DNA from: Vreelandella piezotolerans
GTDB taxonomy: Bacteria > Pseudomonadota > Gammaproteobacteria > Pseudomonadales > Halomonadaceae
DNA length: 64,000 nucleotides
Direction of reading: 5' to 3'
Assembly: GCF_012427705.1 (NCBI RefSeq)
Contig: NZ_CP048602.1
Location: 868,001 to 932,000, forward strand
Shown: piece after piece, positions 9,467 to 18,409 of the stretch
Position numbering within the stretch: position 1 is the first letter of the stretch
Layout: each line of letters opens with the position of its first letter
The notes under the pieces: generated by a model
What the model was told of the DNA's origin: nothing
Databases searched by the model: none
Seen by the model: only the letters and a program-made list of their open reading frames with translations
Position numbers and translations under genes: made by a program

Positions 9467-9650
9467 CAAAGCTCCAAGTTCAGTAGATCGGCAGCGTTCG
9501 TGAAGGAGGCTGTGCGTGTGGTCAAAGGGGCCGTGCTAAGCTATTTCACCTACGTGACATGCTCACGCGCTATCGCTCTCTATGTCAGCCATTCATAGTG
9601 ATGGTTCATGGCATGGTAGGTTCCACGGATTTATCTGGACAGGACATTCA

Positions 9651-10916
9651 ATGACATATCTCTGGAAGCGCTATCTTCAAGCATCGCTCATCCTCCGTGT
9701 GACGATTGCGCTGATACTGGGCGTGCTGGTGGGCATCGTGGGTGGTGACGAAGTGACCGTTTGGCTAGCGCCCGTGGGGGATTTACTGCTCCGGCTACTG
9801 ACGTTTCTGATCGTTCCCATCGTGCTGTTCACCCTCATGGTTGGGGTGAACCAATCACGGGAAGGCAGTGCCGGCCGTGTGGGCGGTAAGGTGTTCCTCT
9901 ACTACTTAGGCTCTTCTGCGCTGGCCATTACGGTGGGGCTGACCGTTGCCACTCTATTTAGCCCGGGCAGCGGCATGACGCTCAACGACAGCGCGAGTTT
10001 TTCGGTGCCCGACAACCCTGGCGTGATCGATGCTCTGCTCAACATCGTGCCGAACAACATCGTGGGTGCCTTTGCCGAGCTCAATATGCTGGGCATCATC
10101 TTTACCGCGCTGGTGTTTGGTATTGCGCTGCTCAAAATGCGTCAGTCGGAGCAGCAGCATGCGCTGGGTGAGCAGCTTTACCAAGTGATCGAGGGGCTGA
10201 ATGCCGTCACGCTCAAAGTGATGTCGGGCGTGCTGCATTTTGTGCCCATTGGCGTTTTTGCCATCGTTGCCGAAACGGTGAGCCAGCAGGGTATGGAAAC
10301 ACTGCTGTCGTTGGGCGATATGGTAATGGTGCTGTATATCGCACTCGGAGCGCAGCTATTGATTTACTGTGCGGTCATGCTGCTGTTCGGTGTGAGGTTG
10401 CGCACCTTTTTCGGTGAGGCGCGCACGCCGATGGCCACTGCATTCGCAACCCAAAGTAGCTCCGGTACGTTACCCATCACGATCAACGCCGCACAGCGGC
10501 TGGGCATTCCGAAAAGCATTTATGGCTTTAGCTTGCCGCTGGGGGCAACGCTCAATATGGACGGTGCCGCCATCCGTATTGCCATTTCAGCGGTGTTTGC
10601 CGCCAACGTCATGGGAGCTCCTCTCGACTTCATGAGCATGGTGCAAATCGTACTGATTGGTACGCTGGTCACGGTGGGCACCGCCGGGGTGCCGGGTGCG
10701 GGCATTATCATGATCGCCACCGTGTTCGCGCAAGTGGGGCTGCCCATTGAAACCGTGGCGCTACTCACTGCCATCGATGCGTTGGTCGGCATGGGGGCAA
10801 CGGCGTTGAATGTCACGGGGGATTTGGTGGGTACCTCCGTGATTGCCAAAAGTGAAGGGCATTCACTCGCTGAAACGCCTGACGAAGCGGGCGGTCAGGC
10901 GGCGGAAAACGGTTGA
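9651..10916 (+). CDS. Dicarboxylate/amino acid:cation symporter (DAACS family)
   Basis: A 421-residue inner-membrane secondary transporter of the GltP/DctA family that takes up glutamate, aspartate or C4-dicarboxylates with Na+ or H+. About eight membrane segments are visible. The family motifs are present: a serine-rich reentrant loop (FATQSSSGTLPITINAAQRLG), the NMDG motif (LGATLNMDGAA) and the second loop GTAGVPGAGIIMIATV. I choose the ATG at 9651, with AGGA 6 bases upstream; an in-frame ATG at 9582 would add 23 residues lacking family resemblance. The substrate cannot be fixed from sequence. A nucleoside deaminase gene follows 27 bases downstream and may be co-transcribed. Confidence 0.9.
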   Translation: MTYLWKRYLQASLILRVTIALILGVLVGIVGGDEVTVWLAPVGDLLLRLLTFLIVPIVLFTLMVGVNQSREGSAGRVGGKVFLYYLGSSALAITVGLTVATLFSPGSGMTLNDSASFSVPDNPGVIDALLNIVPNNIVGAFAELNMLGIIFTALVFGIALLKMRQSEQQHALGEQLYQVIEGLNAVTLKVMSGVLHFVPIGVFAIVAETVSQQGMETLLSLGDMVMVLYIALGAQLLIYCAVMLLFGVRLRTFFGEARTPMATAFATQSSSGTLPITINAAQRLGIPKSIYGFSLPLGATLNMDGAAIRIAISAVFAANVMGAPLDFMSMVQIVLIGTLVTVGTAGVPGAGIIMIATVFAQVGLPIETVALLTAIDALVGMGATALNVTGDLVGTSVIAKSEGHSLAETPDEAGGQAAENG

Positions 10917-10943
10917 TACGCGTTTTGACGATAGGAGTACACC

Positions 10944-11420
10944 ATGATTCACGAACGTGAGTATCGTTATTTGCAGCGTGCCGTGGTACTAGCTGAAGAG
11001 GCGCTCGATGCGGGAGACGAGCCTTTTGGCAGCGTATTGGTCAGCGCTCAAGGCGAGATACTGGCGGAAGACCGCAACCGCATTGCTGGCGGTGACGCGA
11101 CGCAGCACCCTGAATTTGCTCTAGCGCGTTGGGCGGCGAATCATCTCACGCCGGAAGCGCGTGCGGCTGCGACGGTGTATACCTCGGGTGAACATTGCCC
11201 CATGTGCGCGGCCGCCCATGGCTGGGTGGGGCTGGGGCGCATTGTTTACGTCAGTTCGACCGAACAGTTATGTCAGTGGCTCGCCGAGTGGGGCGTGGCC
11301 GCACCGCCCGTGGCAACGCTATCGATCAACGAAGTAGTGCCAGGGCTTACGGTAGAAGGTCCGGTACCTGGCCTGGACGAGCAGGTTCACGCTTTGCATC
11401 GCCGTTTGCACGGCAAGTAA
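10944..11420 (+). CDS. Nucleoside deaminase-like zinc enzyme (CDA fold)
   Basis: A 158-residue member of the cytidine/guanine deaminase superfamily. The zinc ligands are seen as QHPEFAL (His, with Glu as proton shuttle) and EHCPMCAAA (two Cys). The first motif is HPE rather than the more common HAE, a variant found in a subgroup annotated only as nucleoside deaminase. The residue context GGDATQHPE is shared by that subgroup. The substrate (a purine or pyrimidine base or nucleoside) is unknown. AGGAG lies 6 bases upstream. It probably forms a short operon with the symporter gene and ends at an intrinsic terminator. Confidence 0.8.
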   Translation: MIHEREYRYLQRAVVLAEEALDAGDEPFGSVLVSAQGEILAEDRNRIAGGDATQHPEFALARWAANHLTPEARAAATVYTSGEHCPMCAAAHGWVGLGRIVYVSSTEQLCQWLAEWGVAAPPVATLSINEVVPGLTVEGPVPGLDEQVHALHRRLHGK

Positions 11421-11465
11421 CCGAGCCGTATCAGCTAGGGTTAAAGAGAACTAGGGTTAAAAGAG

Positions 11466-11500
11466 AACGCCGCTTTGCGCAAGGCAAGGCGGCGTTTGTT
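11466..11500 (+). terminator. Intrinsic terminator after the deaminase gene
   Basis: A 13-bp stem (11466-11478 with 11484-11496, one G-T pair) closes a 5-base loop and runs into TTGTT. The opposite strand also has a T-rich flank (CTCTTTT), so it may also end the small yqaE-type gene. Confidence 0.75.
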
Positions 11501-11522
11501 AAACTCAATACGTCACGAGTGG

Positions 11523-11696
11523 CTAGTGCTTAAGAATGACGTAGAAGGCGTGGATGATGCCTGGAATGAAGCCAAAGAGCGTCAGCAGGATGTTGAGCCA
11601 GAAATGTCCCTTAAAGCCGACCTCGAAAAATACCCCGAGTGGGGGAAAGATCACTGCAAAAATCATCTTGATCGGGTCAGTCGCGGTAAATGCCAT
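11523..11696 (-). CDS. YqaE/Pmp3 family small membrane protein
   Basis: A 57-residue protein, the normal length for this family. It starts MAFTATDPIK, has two hydrophobic helices (MIFAVIFPPLGVFFEVGF and FWLNILLTLFGFIPGIIHA) and ends FYVILKH. The PPLGVF and N-x-L-T-x-F-G-x-x-P-G motifs are diagnostic of Pmp3/UPF0057 proteins, which are induced by salt, cold or membrane stress in bacteria, yeast and plants and are thought to affect membrane potential. AGGAGG lies 5 bases upstream of the ATG at 11696. It is divergent from the TonB receptor gene. Confidence 0.92.
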   Translation of the reverse strand: MAFTATDPIKMIFAVIFPPLGVFFEVGFKGHFWLNILLTLFGFIPGIIHAFYVILKH

Positions 11697-11870
11697 GTAG
11701 CCTCCTTTGCTTACACGATGAAGGTGAAATCACCCTTGCGCCAGTGTAGAGCGAATCCAGTCACTTGGCGAACGAGCCACTTGGCTGTATGACTACGTTA
11801 CCGTTTGATTGTTCCCTACAGAGCGCTAGAGCGCTGATTATTCACTTGAATATCGTTTGGAAAGGATGCC

Positions 11871-13913
11871 ATGAATCGCTACTTCACCCCTTCGCTGCTG
11901 CTCATTAGCTCGGCTCTAACAACGCCCGTATGGGCGCAAACCGCGACCCAGGCCGCGCTCCCCACCGTCGAAGTCAACGCGCCTCGGTTGTCGCGAGAGC
12001 TCTATGCCACGCCGGCCGCTGTTTCAACCATCGATCGCGATGCCATTGCCCAAGGCCAGCAGCGGGTGCGCCTGGATGAGTCGCTCGATCGCGTGCCGGG
12101 CGTGTTCCTGCAGAATCGCGATAACTTTGCCCAGGGGCAACGTATCTCGATTCGTGGCTTTGGTGCCCGTGCGCCGTTTGGGGTGCGGGGCATTACGGTC
12201 ATGGTGGACGGCATCCCTTATACGTTGCCGGATGGGCAGGCCCAGTTGGACGCCATCGATCTGGACAGCGCCGAGCGCATCGAGGTGATTCGTGGGCCGT
12301 CGTCCGTGCTGTATGGCAACGCGGCGGGAGGGGTGATCGACATTACCACCGCTGACGGGCGCGACAACCCTGGCACGCGGCTGCGTGTAGGCGCTGGAAG
12401 CGATGGGTATCAGAAAGTGGCGCTGCAAAATGGTGGCGTACAGGGGGATTGGTCGCACCATATCAGCCTCACCGCGCTGAACGTGGATGGCTACCGGGAG
12501 CAGAGTTCTACCGAGAAGTATCTACTCAATGCCAAGCTGCGCCGTGAGTTGGGCAGTGATCGAGCACTCACCGCCATCATCAACTTGCTGGATAACCCTC
12601 GCTCGGAAGACCCCGGCGCGCTCAACGCCCGCGAGGTTGCCGAAGGGCGCGACCAAGCCGCACCGAACTCGCTGGCGTTGGATGCCGGTCAAACCGTCGA
12701 CCAGCAGTTGATCGGGCTGCAGTATGAGGATTTAGCGGCCGGAGATGGGGAGCTGTATCTGAAAGGCTTCATCGCCCAACGGGATTTCGAGCAGCAGCTG
12801 CCGTTCGTGGGCAGCAGCCGCTTGGGTTATCAGCGCGATTACATGGGGGCCAGCGCCGAGTATCACCATGAAGTCACGCTAGGCAGCCTGCCGCTGAATT
12901 ACATCGTCGGGGTGGATGCCGCGCGTCAGAAAGACGAGCGCTTCCGTAACGCTGTGAATTCGCAAGGGGCGGTGGGCGAGCCGCTCGCCGATGAAACCCA
13001 AACCGCGACCTCCACTGGCGTGTTTGCCCAGGGAGATATAGCGCTGTCTGAGCCGCTGACGCTGTCGTTGGGCGCGCGGTTTGATCGGGTGGATCTCGAT
13101 GTGGATGACGATTTTGCCGCCGACGGTGACCAGAGTGGCCAGCGCACCTTTAACGAGTGGAGCGGCTCTGCCGGGCTGAGTTACCGCTACCGCCCGCAGC
13201 ATCAGGCGTATATCAACACCGGCACGGCCTTTGAGACCCCCACGTTCTCTGAGTTTGCCAACCCGGCAGGGGGTGGCTTTAATCCTAGCGTGGAACCGCA
13301 AAAAGCCTGGAACCGTGAAGTGGGGCTGCGTGGTTACATCGCACCGCTGGCGCTGGATTACGATGTGGCGTTCTTCTCCGTCCGCGTGCGCGATGAGCTG
13401 GTGCCCTACGACGAAGGCGGCCGCACGTTCTACCAGAACGCCGGGGATACCAATCGTGATGGTGTCGAGCTGGCGCTGGGCTGGCAGTTGGCCGACCAGT
13501 GGCGCTTGGACAGCGCGCTCACCCTGGCGCGCTACGAGTTCGATGAGTTTGCCACGCCTTCTGAGCGTTTCGATGGCAACCGCATACCTGGGTTGCCGGA
13601 GCAAACCTGGGTGAGCCAGCTCACCTGGGAGAACCTCGGCGAGCGTTTTGCCACGCTGGAGACCGAGTATGTGGGCGATTTGGTGGCCGACAACGCCAAC
13701 CAGACGGCGGTGGATAGCTACTGGCTGGTGAACCTGCGGGTAGGCGACGGCTGGCAGCTGAGCCCACAGACGCGACTAAGCGCTTACGTGGGCCTGCGTA
13801 ACCTGCTGGATGAAGAGCACTACTCAAACGTGCGCTTGAACGGCACCTTTGGGCGCTTTTACGAACCTGCTCCAGGGCGCAGCGTCTACGGTGGCCTAGA
13901 GCTGAGTTTTTAA
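11871..13913 (+). CDS. TonB-dependent outer-membrane receptor, resembling the PQQ importer PqqU/YncD
   Basis: A 680-residue outer-membrane receptor: signal peptide ending at PVWAQT, plug domain about residues 35-150 and a 22-strand barrel ending in the C-terminal phenylalanine (GLELSF). By recall it resembles E. coli YncD (PqqU), which imports pyrroloquinoline quinone, at several sites: TPAAVSTIDRD, RISIRGFGAR.PFGVRGI, VDGIPYTLPDGQ, RGPSSVLYGNAAGGV, FETPTFSE, GRFYEPAPGRS. The adjoining convergent gene encodes a PQQ-dependent dehydrogenase, which supports PQQ as the ligand. No pqq biosynthesis gene is seen here. AAAGGA lies 6 bases upstream. Other ligands (iron chelates) cannot be excluded; I see no clear Fur box before it. 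Confidence 0.8.
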   Translation: MNRYFTPSLLLISSALTTPVWAQTATQAALPTVEVNAPRLSRELYATPAAVSTIDRDAIAQGQQRVRLDESLDRVPGVFLQNRDNFAQGQRISIRGFGARAPFGVRGITVMVDGIPYTLPDGQAQLDAIDLDSAERIEVIRGPSSVLYGNAAGGVIDITTADGRDNPGTRLRVGAGSDGYQKVALQNGGVQGDWSHHISLTALNVDGYREQSSTEKYLLNAKLRRELGSDRALTAIINLLDNPRSEDPGALNAREVAEGRDQAAPNSLALDAGQTVDQQLIGLQYEDLAAGDGELYLKGFIAQRDFEQQLPFVGSSRLGYQRDYMGASAEYHHEVTLGSLPLNYIVGVDAARQKDERFRNAVNSQGAVGEPLADETQTATSTGVFAQGDIALSEPLTLSLGARFDRVDLDVDDDFAADGDQSGQRTFNEWSGSAGLSYRYRPQHQAYINTGTAFETPTFSEFANPAGGGFNPSVEPQKAWNREVGLRGYIAPLALDYDVAFFSVRVRDELVPYDEGGRTFYQNAGDTNRDGVELALGWQLADQWRLDSALTLARYEFDEFATPSERFDGNRIPGLPEQTWVSQLTWENLGERFATLETEYVGDLVADNANQTAVDSYWLVNLRVGDGWQLSPQTRLSAYVGLRNLLDEEHYSNVRLNGTFGRFYEPAPGRSVYGGLELSF

Positions 13914-13946
13914 AACTGACGACGCTTTAGACTGCCGCATAACACG

Positions 13947-13974
13947 AAAAGGGCGGCCCATGGCCGCCCCTTGT
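13947..13974. terminator. Bidirectional terminator between receptor and dehydrogenase genes
   Basis: GGGCGGCC and GGCCGCCC pair perfectly around a 3-base loop, flanked by AAAA on one side and TTGTCT on the other. It lies between the two convergent stops. Confidence 0.8.
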
Positions 13975-14003
13975 CTATCTAGCTGACTCCGTGGAGCGAG
14001 CGG

Positions 14004-16547
14004 TTACTGCGGTAACGCGTAGCCAATCACGTAGTCACCCATCTTGGTACCAAAGGTACCGTGACCGCCCGCCGTCACCACCACGTACTGACGACCGTCG
14101 GCGCCGGTATAGGTCATCGGCGTGGCCTGACCACCGGCGGGTAGGCGCGCTTTATAAAGCTCTTCACCCGTGGTGATGTCGTAGCCGCGCAAGTACTGAT
14201 CCAGCGTCCCACTCAAGAAAGAGACGCCGCCAGCGGTGGTCAGCGGGCCGCCCAAGGCGGGAACGCCGACGTTCAACCCAATCGGCAGGTCAAAAGGCAT
14301 ACTGTCGCGGGTAGTACCGTTACGATGTTTCCACACCACTTGCGCCTCTTGCAGGTCGATACCCGCCACATCGCCCCAGGAGGGCGCTTGGCAGGGTAAG
14401 CCCAGTACGGAAAGCAGCGGGCCTAGCTCTACCGCATAGGGCGCGCCTTCGTTGGGCTGTAGGCCCTGCTCGCTGGCGGAGCCCTGGCCCTCTTCTACTT
14501 GGTCGCGGGGGACCAGTGTCGATACGAACGCGAGGTACTTCGCACCGGTAAACAGCGCCTGGCGCTCAGGATCGACCGCAACGCCACCCCAGTTCATTAC
14601 CCCCACATTACCCGGGTAAACGATGCTGCCTTCCAAGGAGGGCGGCGTGTACTGGCCTTCGTAACGCAGCGAGCGGAACTGGATGCGGCACATCATTTGA
14701 TCGAAGGGTGATGCGCCCCACATATCCCGTTCGGTGAGCGGCGGTGGTAGCAGGTTCAGCGCTGAGCGAGGCTGTGTCTCTGCGGTCCAGTCGCCGTCGA
14801 TGGCCCCCTGCGGCGCGGGCACTTCGTCGATCGGCACGATCGGCTCGCCGGTTTCCCGGTTGAGGACGTAAAGGCTGCCCTGCTTGGTGGGCTGAATCAC
14901 GGCGGGCTGGGTGCCGTTAGCCGTTGCTAGGTCGATCAGAACCGGCTGAGCCGGGGTATCCATGTCCCACAGGTCGTGGTGAACGAATTGGTAAACCCAG
15001 GCCACTTGGCCGTCGTCCAGATTCAGCGCTACGAGTCCTGCGCTATACGTTTCATCGTTTTCAGAGCGATCGGCACCGTACTGATCCGGCGTGGCGTTGC
15101 CCATGGGCAGATACACCAGCCCTAATTCTTCATCGACGCTGATGGGGGCCCAAACGTTGGGAGAGCCGCGGGTATAGGTGTCACCCTCGTCGAGTGGGGC
15201 GGTGTTATCGGGGTTGCCGCTGTCCCAGTTCCACACCAGCTCGCCTGTGTGCACGTCGAAAGCGCGAATCACGCCGGAGGGCTCGTCGATGGAGCTATTA
15301 TCGGTGACATGACCGCCCAAAATGACCAAATCTTCCGTCACCGTGGCCGGCGAGGTGGAATAGTAGCCGCCAGGGGCGAATTCACCAATGTTATTGGTAA
15401 GATCGATCTCGCCGTTGTTGCCAAAGCTTTCGCAGCGCTCGCCGGTATCGGCATTCAGCGCAATCAGACGGGCATCGGCCGTCGGCAAATAGAGCCTGCG
15501 CGGGCACATCACGTCCGTGGCGCTGAGCATGGCAGCGTCATCGTCGGATGCCAGCGAGGAATCATCGGCCAAACCACTGATGAAAAGCAGAAAGGCTAGA
15601 TCCAGATCGAACTGGCTGCCATCATCGAACAGCGAGCGCGCCGAAGCGGTATCGTCGGCGGGTGACGTAGTGTCATCGTTCGGGCTGCTTTCGGTGCGCT
15701 CGGCTGCGTAGTTTGCAGCATCGTAATAGGCGAGGCCGCGGCAGGTCATGTGGGCCCAGCCGGAGAAGTCGTCGGCACCCATGGTGCTGATATTGGGATC
15801 GAACTCCCACAGAGTTTCGCCGGTTTCCGGTGACAGCGCCATGGCACGGCTATGCGACGTGCAGATGTACAGACTGTCGTTCACTTTCAGCGGCGTATTC
15901 TGGTTGGTGATTTCCGGCGGCGCATTGGGGCCAGGCTCATCGCCGGTTTGAATGCGCCACACCTCTTCCAGCTCGCTAACGTTCTCGGGCGTAATTTGGT
16001 CGAGTGACGAATAGTGGGTACCAGCATTAGTACCGCCGTAGGCAGGCCAATCGTCACCCGCGACCTGGGCCGGGTTGACGGCTTCGGTGTTATTGGCGGA
16101 CTCGATGCTGCCCTCGATGGTGCCTGGGTAGCTAAACTGGCTGGCGATGGCGACGATGATAGCGGCGCCAATGCTGGCCATAAGGGCGAGACTGCCACCG
16201 CGCGAGTTGAGCGGTTTGCGCCACCATGGCAAAAGCATGATGAGGCCGATGAGGCATGGAATGGCGACCCTGGGGACCAACTGCCACCAGTCTAGGCCGA
16301 CTTCCCAGAGCGCCCATCCCAGGGTGGCGAACAAAATGAGGGCGTACAGCCAAAGCGCTGCGCCTTTGCGCAGGGCAAGCAGCAGTCCGGCGACGGCCAC
16401 GGCGATCCCCGCGATGACGTAGTAAGCGCTGCCGCCTAGCATGAGCAGCTTAACGCCACCCACGGCCAGGGCGATGCCAGCTAACGCCAGCAGCAAGCCC
16501 AGCAGTAGCGCTGGCCATTTGCTGCGAGCACGTGTGTGTTCATCCAT
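14004..16547 (-). CDS. gcd: Membrane-bound PQQ-dependent dehydrogenase, glucose dehydrogenase (Gcd) family
   Basis: About 847 residues. Five hydrophobic segments occupy residues 10-145, followed by a periplasmic eight-blade quinoprotein propeller (W-motif repeats such as ALSPETGETLWEFD, FDVHTGELVWNWD, GLVALNLDDGQVAWVYQ). The closing segment LPAGGQATPMTY...VVVTAGGHGTFGTKMGDYVIGYALP matches E. coli Gcd almost residue for residue. The enzyme oxidises glucose or another aldose to the lactone in the periplasm and passes electrons to ubiquinone. Unlike E. coli Gcd it has an acidic insert of about 60 residues at about 280-342 rich in D, E and S. I start at 16547 (MDEHTRARSK), with AGGGG 8 bases upstream. 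Quinate/shikimate specificity cannot be excluded. Confidence 0.88.
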   Translation of the reverse strand: MDEHTRARSKWPALLLGLLLALAGIALAVGGVKLLMLGGSAYYVIAGIAVAVAGLLLALRKGAALWLYALILFATLGWALWEVGLDWWQLVPRVAIPCLIGLIMLLPWWRKPLNSRGGSLALMASIGAAIIVAIASQFSYPGTIEGSIESANNTEAVNPAQVAGDDWPAYGGTNAGTHYSSLDQITPENVSELEEVWRIQTGDEPGPNAPPEITNQNTPLKVNDSLYICTSHSRAMALSPETGETLWEFDPNISTMGADDFSGWAHMTCRGLAYYDAANYAAERTESSPNDDTTSPADDTASARSLFDDGSQFDLDLAFLLFISGLADDSSLASDDDAAMLSATDVMCPRRLYLPTADARLIALNADTGERCESFGNNGEIDLTNNIGEFAPGGYYSTSPATVTEDLVILGGHVTDNSSIDEPSGVIRAFDVHTGELVWNWDSGNPDNTAPLDEGDTYTRGSPNVWAPISVDEELGLVYLPMGNATPDQYGADRSENDETYSAGLVALNLDDGQVAWVYQFVHHDLWDMDTPAQPVLIDLATANGTQPAVIQPTKQGSLYVLNRETGEPIVPIDEVPAPQGAIDGDWTAETQPRSALNLLPPPLTERDMWGASPFDQMMCRIQFRSLRYEGQYTPPSLEGSIVYPGNVGVMNWGGVAVDPERQALFTGAKYLAFVSTLVPRDQVEEGQGSASEQGLQPNEGAPYAVELGPLLSVLGLPCQAPSWGDVAGIDLQEAQVVWKHRNGTTRDSMPFDLPIGLNVGVPALGGPLTTAGGVSFLSGTLDQYLRGYDITTGEELYKARLPAGGQATPMTYTGADGRQYVVVTAGGHGTFGTKMGDYVIGYALPQ

Positions 16548-16620
16548 GAGGTAAACCCCTGTTAACAACGAGTTGATGCCGCTTGCCGGTCAAGGTGTGC
16601 GGCGGCTCCACAACGTGCCC

Positions 16621-16647
16621 TAACCCATCGGCAACGCCGATGGGTTA
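16621..16647. repeat. 12-bp perfect inverted repeat upstream of gcd
   Basis: TAACCCATCGGC and GCCGATGGGTTA are perfectly complementary with a 3-base spacer, about 75-100 bases before the gcd start. Neither strand has a T tract after it, so it is not a standard terminator. It may be an operator or a leader hairpin. Confidence 0.6.
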
Positions 16648-16725
16648 AAACACACATTGATTGGCTGTGATTTTAATAATCAATTCGCTTTTGGTCTAAT
16701 GATTTGCTGGCTAATTAATGCCCAT

Positions 16726-16757
16726 AAAAACGCCGCGCTATTCAACATAGCGCGGCA
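16726..16757 (-). terminator. Intrinsic terminator of the MDR reductase gene
   Basis: GCCGCGCTAT (16732-16741) pairs with ATAGCGCGGC (16747-16756) around a 5-base loop; on the minus strand it is followed by TTTTT. It lies downstream of the reductase stop. Confidence 0.85.
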
Positions 16758-16821
16758 TGGCGAGGTTAAAAGAGATGAGGAGCAGATTTAACCTAGCGTA
16801 ATGGGCTGGAAAGCGGGGTGA

Positions 16822-17826
16822 TCAGGCCGATAGCTTGACCAGCATCTTACCGGTATTGCCGCCCTCGAAGAGTGCCAAGAAGGCATCTGGGGTGCTCTCC
16901 AATCCCTCTTTGATCGTCTCTTTGTAGTCCAGTTTGCCATCGGCTACTTGAGGAGCCACTTCGTTCAAAAAGTAGCGATAGCTGGACCAGTGATCGGCGA
17001 CGATGAAGCCCTGCATCTTGGCTTTGCGAACCACCAATTGCGACAGGTTGCTCGGCCCAGGTGTAGGCGTTTCGGCGTTGTAGCTATCGATCATGCCGCA
17101 GACGGCAATGCGCGCACCCTCGTTGAGCTGGCTGAGTGCCGCTTCGAGGCAGATACCGCCCACATTCTCGTAATAAACATCGATACCATTCGGGCTGGCG
17201 AGTTTGATGGCATCGCTGAGCTCTTGAGCGCTGCGATCTCGGTAGCTGACCGGCTCGACGCCCAGCGACTCTAGCCAGGCAAGCTTGTGAGCAGCGCCTG
17301 CGATACCCACCACGTGACAGCCTTTTGCTTTGGCCAGCTGTACCGCCAGGGAGCCGACGGCGCCACTGGCAGCACTGACGAGGACATTATCGCCCGGCTT
17401 GCATTCGGCAATCAGATTGAGGCCTGTCCACGCCGTCATACCGGGCATGCCCAATACGCCTAGATAGGCTTGGTCGGGCACGTTCGAATCGGGCAGCGCT
17501 GTGACGCCATCTCCCGACAATTGTGCGATATCGCGCCAGCCCCCCATGTGGCTGACTTTATCGCCCACCTTGACGTCAGCGTGCTTCGAAGCGATGACTT
17601 CACCGATGGCTCCACCCTCCATGGGTTGGCCCAGTTCGAAAGGGGCGACATAGGTGCGTATGCCCGACATTCGGCCTCGCATGTACGGGTCGACCGATAG
17701 CCAGTGATTACGAATGCGCACTTCGCCATCCGCTAACTCGGGTAACTCCTGGGTCTCTAGCGAAAACAACTCGCGCTTGGGTAAGCCGGTGGGATAGTCG
17801 GTAAGCGTGTAAAAACGAGATTGCAT
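16822..17826 (-). CDS. NADP-dependent oxidoreductase, zinc-independent MDR family (CurA/YncB type)
   Basis: A 334-residue medium-chain reductase. The start MQSRFYTLTDYPTGLPKREL and the DPYMRGRMS motif near residue 50 are typical of the leukotriene-B4 dehydrogenase/curcumin reductase group. The nucleotide-binding motif is SAASGAVGSLAVQLAKAKG near residue 155, and YYENVGG follows. No zinc-binding cysteine cluster is seen. Such enzymes reduce the double bond of alpha,beta-unsaturated ketones and aldehydes with NADPH. AGGAGG lies 6 bases before the ATG at 17826. It has its own terminator and no obvious partner. Confidence 0.88.
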   Translation of the reverse strand: MQSRFYTLTDYPTGLPKRELFSLETQELPELADGEVRIRNHWLSVDPYMRGRMSGIRTYVAPFELGQPMEGGAIGEVIASKHADVKVGDKVSHMGGWRDIAQLSGDGVTALPDSNVPDQAYLGVLGMPGMTAWTGLNLIAECKPGDNVLVSAASGAVGSLAVQLAKAKGCHVVGIAGAAHKLAWLESLGVEPVSYRDRSAQELSDAIKLASPNGIDVYYENVGGICLEAALSQLNEGARIAVCGMIDSYNAETPTPGPSNLSQLVVRKAKMQGFIVADHWSSYRYFLNEVAPQVADGKLDYKETIKEGLESTPDAFLALFEGGNTGKMLVKLSA

Positions 17827-17914
17827 GGCTGCCTCCTGCATTGAAGTAAGCGTCGTGTTCCTTGCAGAGTAGAGACCATTAGCAAGCTTGCAAGTTCGTC
17901 AGGTGACCAAGACA

Positions 17915-17944
17915 CATAAAAAAGCGGCCCGAGCGGGCCGCTTT
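17915..17944 (-). terminator. Intrinsic terminator after the rlpA-like gene
   Basis: AAAGCGGCCC (17921-17930) pairs with GGGCCGCTTT (17935-17944) around a 4-base loop. On the minus strand the stem is followed by TTTTT, ending the rlpA-like transcript. Confidence 0.88.
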
Positions 17945-18016
17945 GTTCAGCAAGGGCTGCTACATGGCAGCGCTGATCGTTTAAGGGGTATCACACGCTT
18001 GCGGGTGTGTTATCCG

Positions 18017-18409
18017 TTAATCTACCAGAGTGATCATCACGGGGGCCGTACCTCGGCGAATCATCCCGAGGGCTCGCGCTGCCCGTTTAGAAAGGTCGAT
18101 CACGCGTCCTTTTACGAACGGGCCACGATCATTGATCATGACTTCGACTTCTTGCCCGGTATCGGGGCGGGTGACCAGCACCTTGGTACCGAAGGGCAGA
18201 CTCGGGTGCGCTGCAGTCAGCGCTTGTTGATCGAAGGGTTCGCCACTGGCGGTGGTGGCCCCTTGGAAGCGGTCGCTATAGAAAGAAGCCACCCCTTCTT
18301 GTAACTCAGTTTGCGCATTGGTTTGATGAGCAACTGCTTGATTGGCCGTCAAAAAAAGCAGTGCGACTGCCAAGCAGGTCGTTCGTAGTCGGTGTTTATG
18401 GGCTCCCAT
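18017..18409 (-). CDS. Septal-ring lytic transglycosylase RlpA-like protein (short form)
   Basis: A 130-residue exported protein with a signal peptide ([19 protein letters not shown]) and a single double-psi beta-barrel domain: [22 protein letters not shown], then [15 protein letters not shown] and the diagnostic V.INDRGPF...[15 protein letters not shown]. Full-length RlpA also has a SPOR domain that directs it to denuded peptidoglycan at the septum; that domain is missing here, and there is no lipobox. It may therefore be a soluble periplasmic glycan-cleaving enzyme. GAGG lies 7 bases upstream of the start. Confidence 0.85.
   Translation of the reverse strand: MGAHKHRLRTTCLAVALLFLTANQAVAHQTNAQTELQEGVASFYSDRFQGATTASGEPFDQQALTAAHPSLPFGTKVLVTRPDTGQEVEVMINDRGPFVKGRVIDLSKRAARALGMIRRGTAPVMITLVD

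Noticed and set aside
11434..11467. Near-perfect tandem copy of CTAGGGTTAAAGAGAA
   Set aside because: Only two copies of about 17 bases just before a terminator; too little to call a repeat element or array.
12879..13604. A 241-codon open frame on the minus strand
   Set aside because: It lies wholly inside the TonB receptor gene, has no ribosome-binding site or family resemblance, and is a typical antisense frame in GC-rich DNA.
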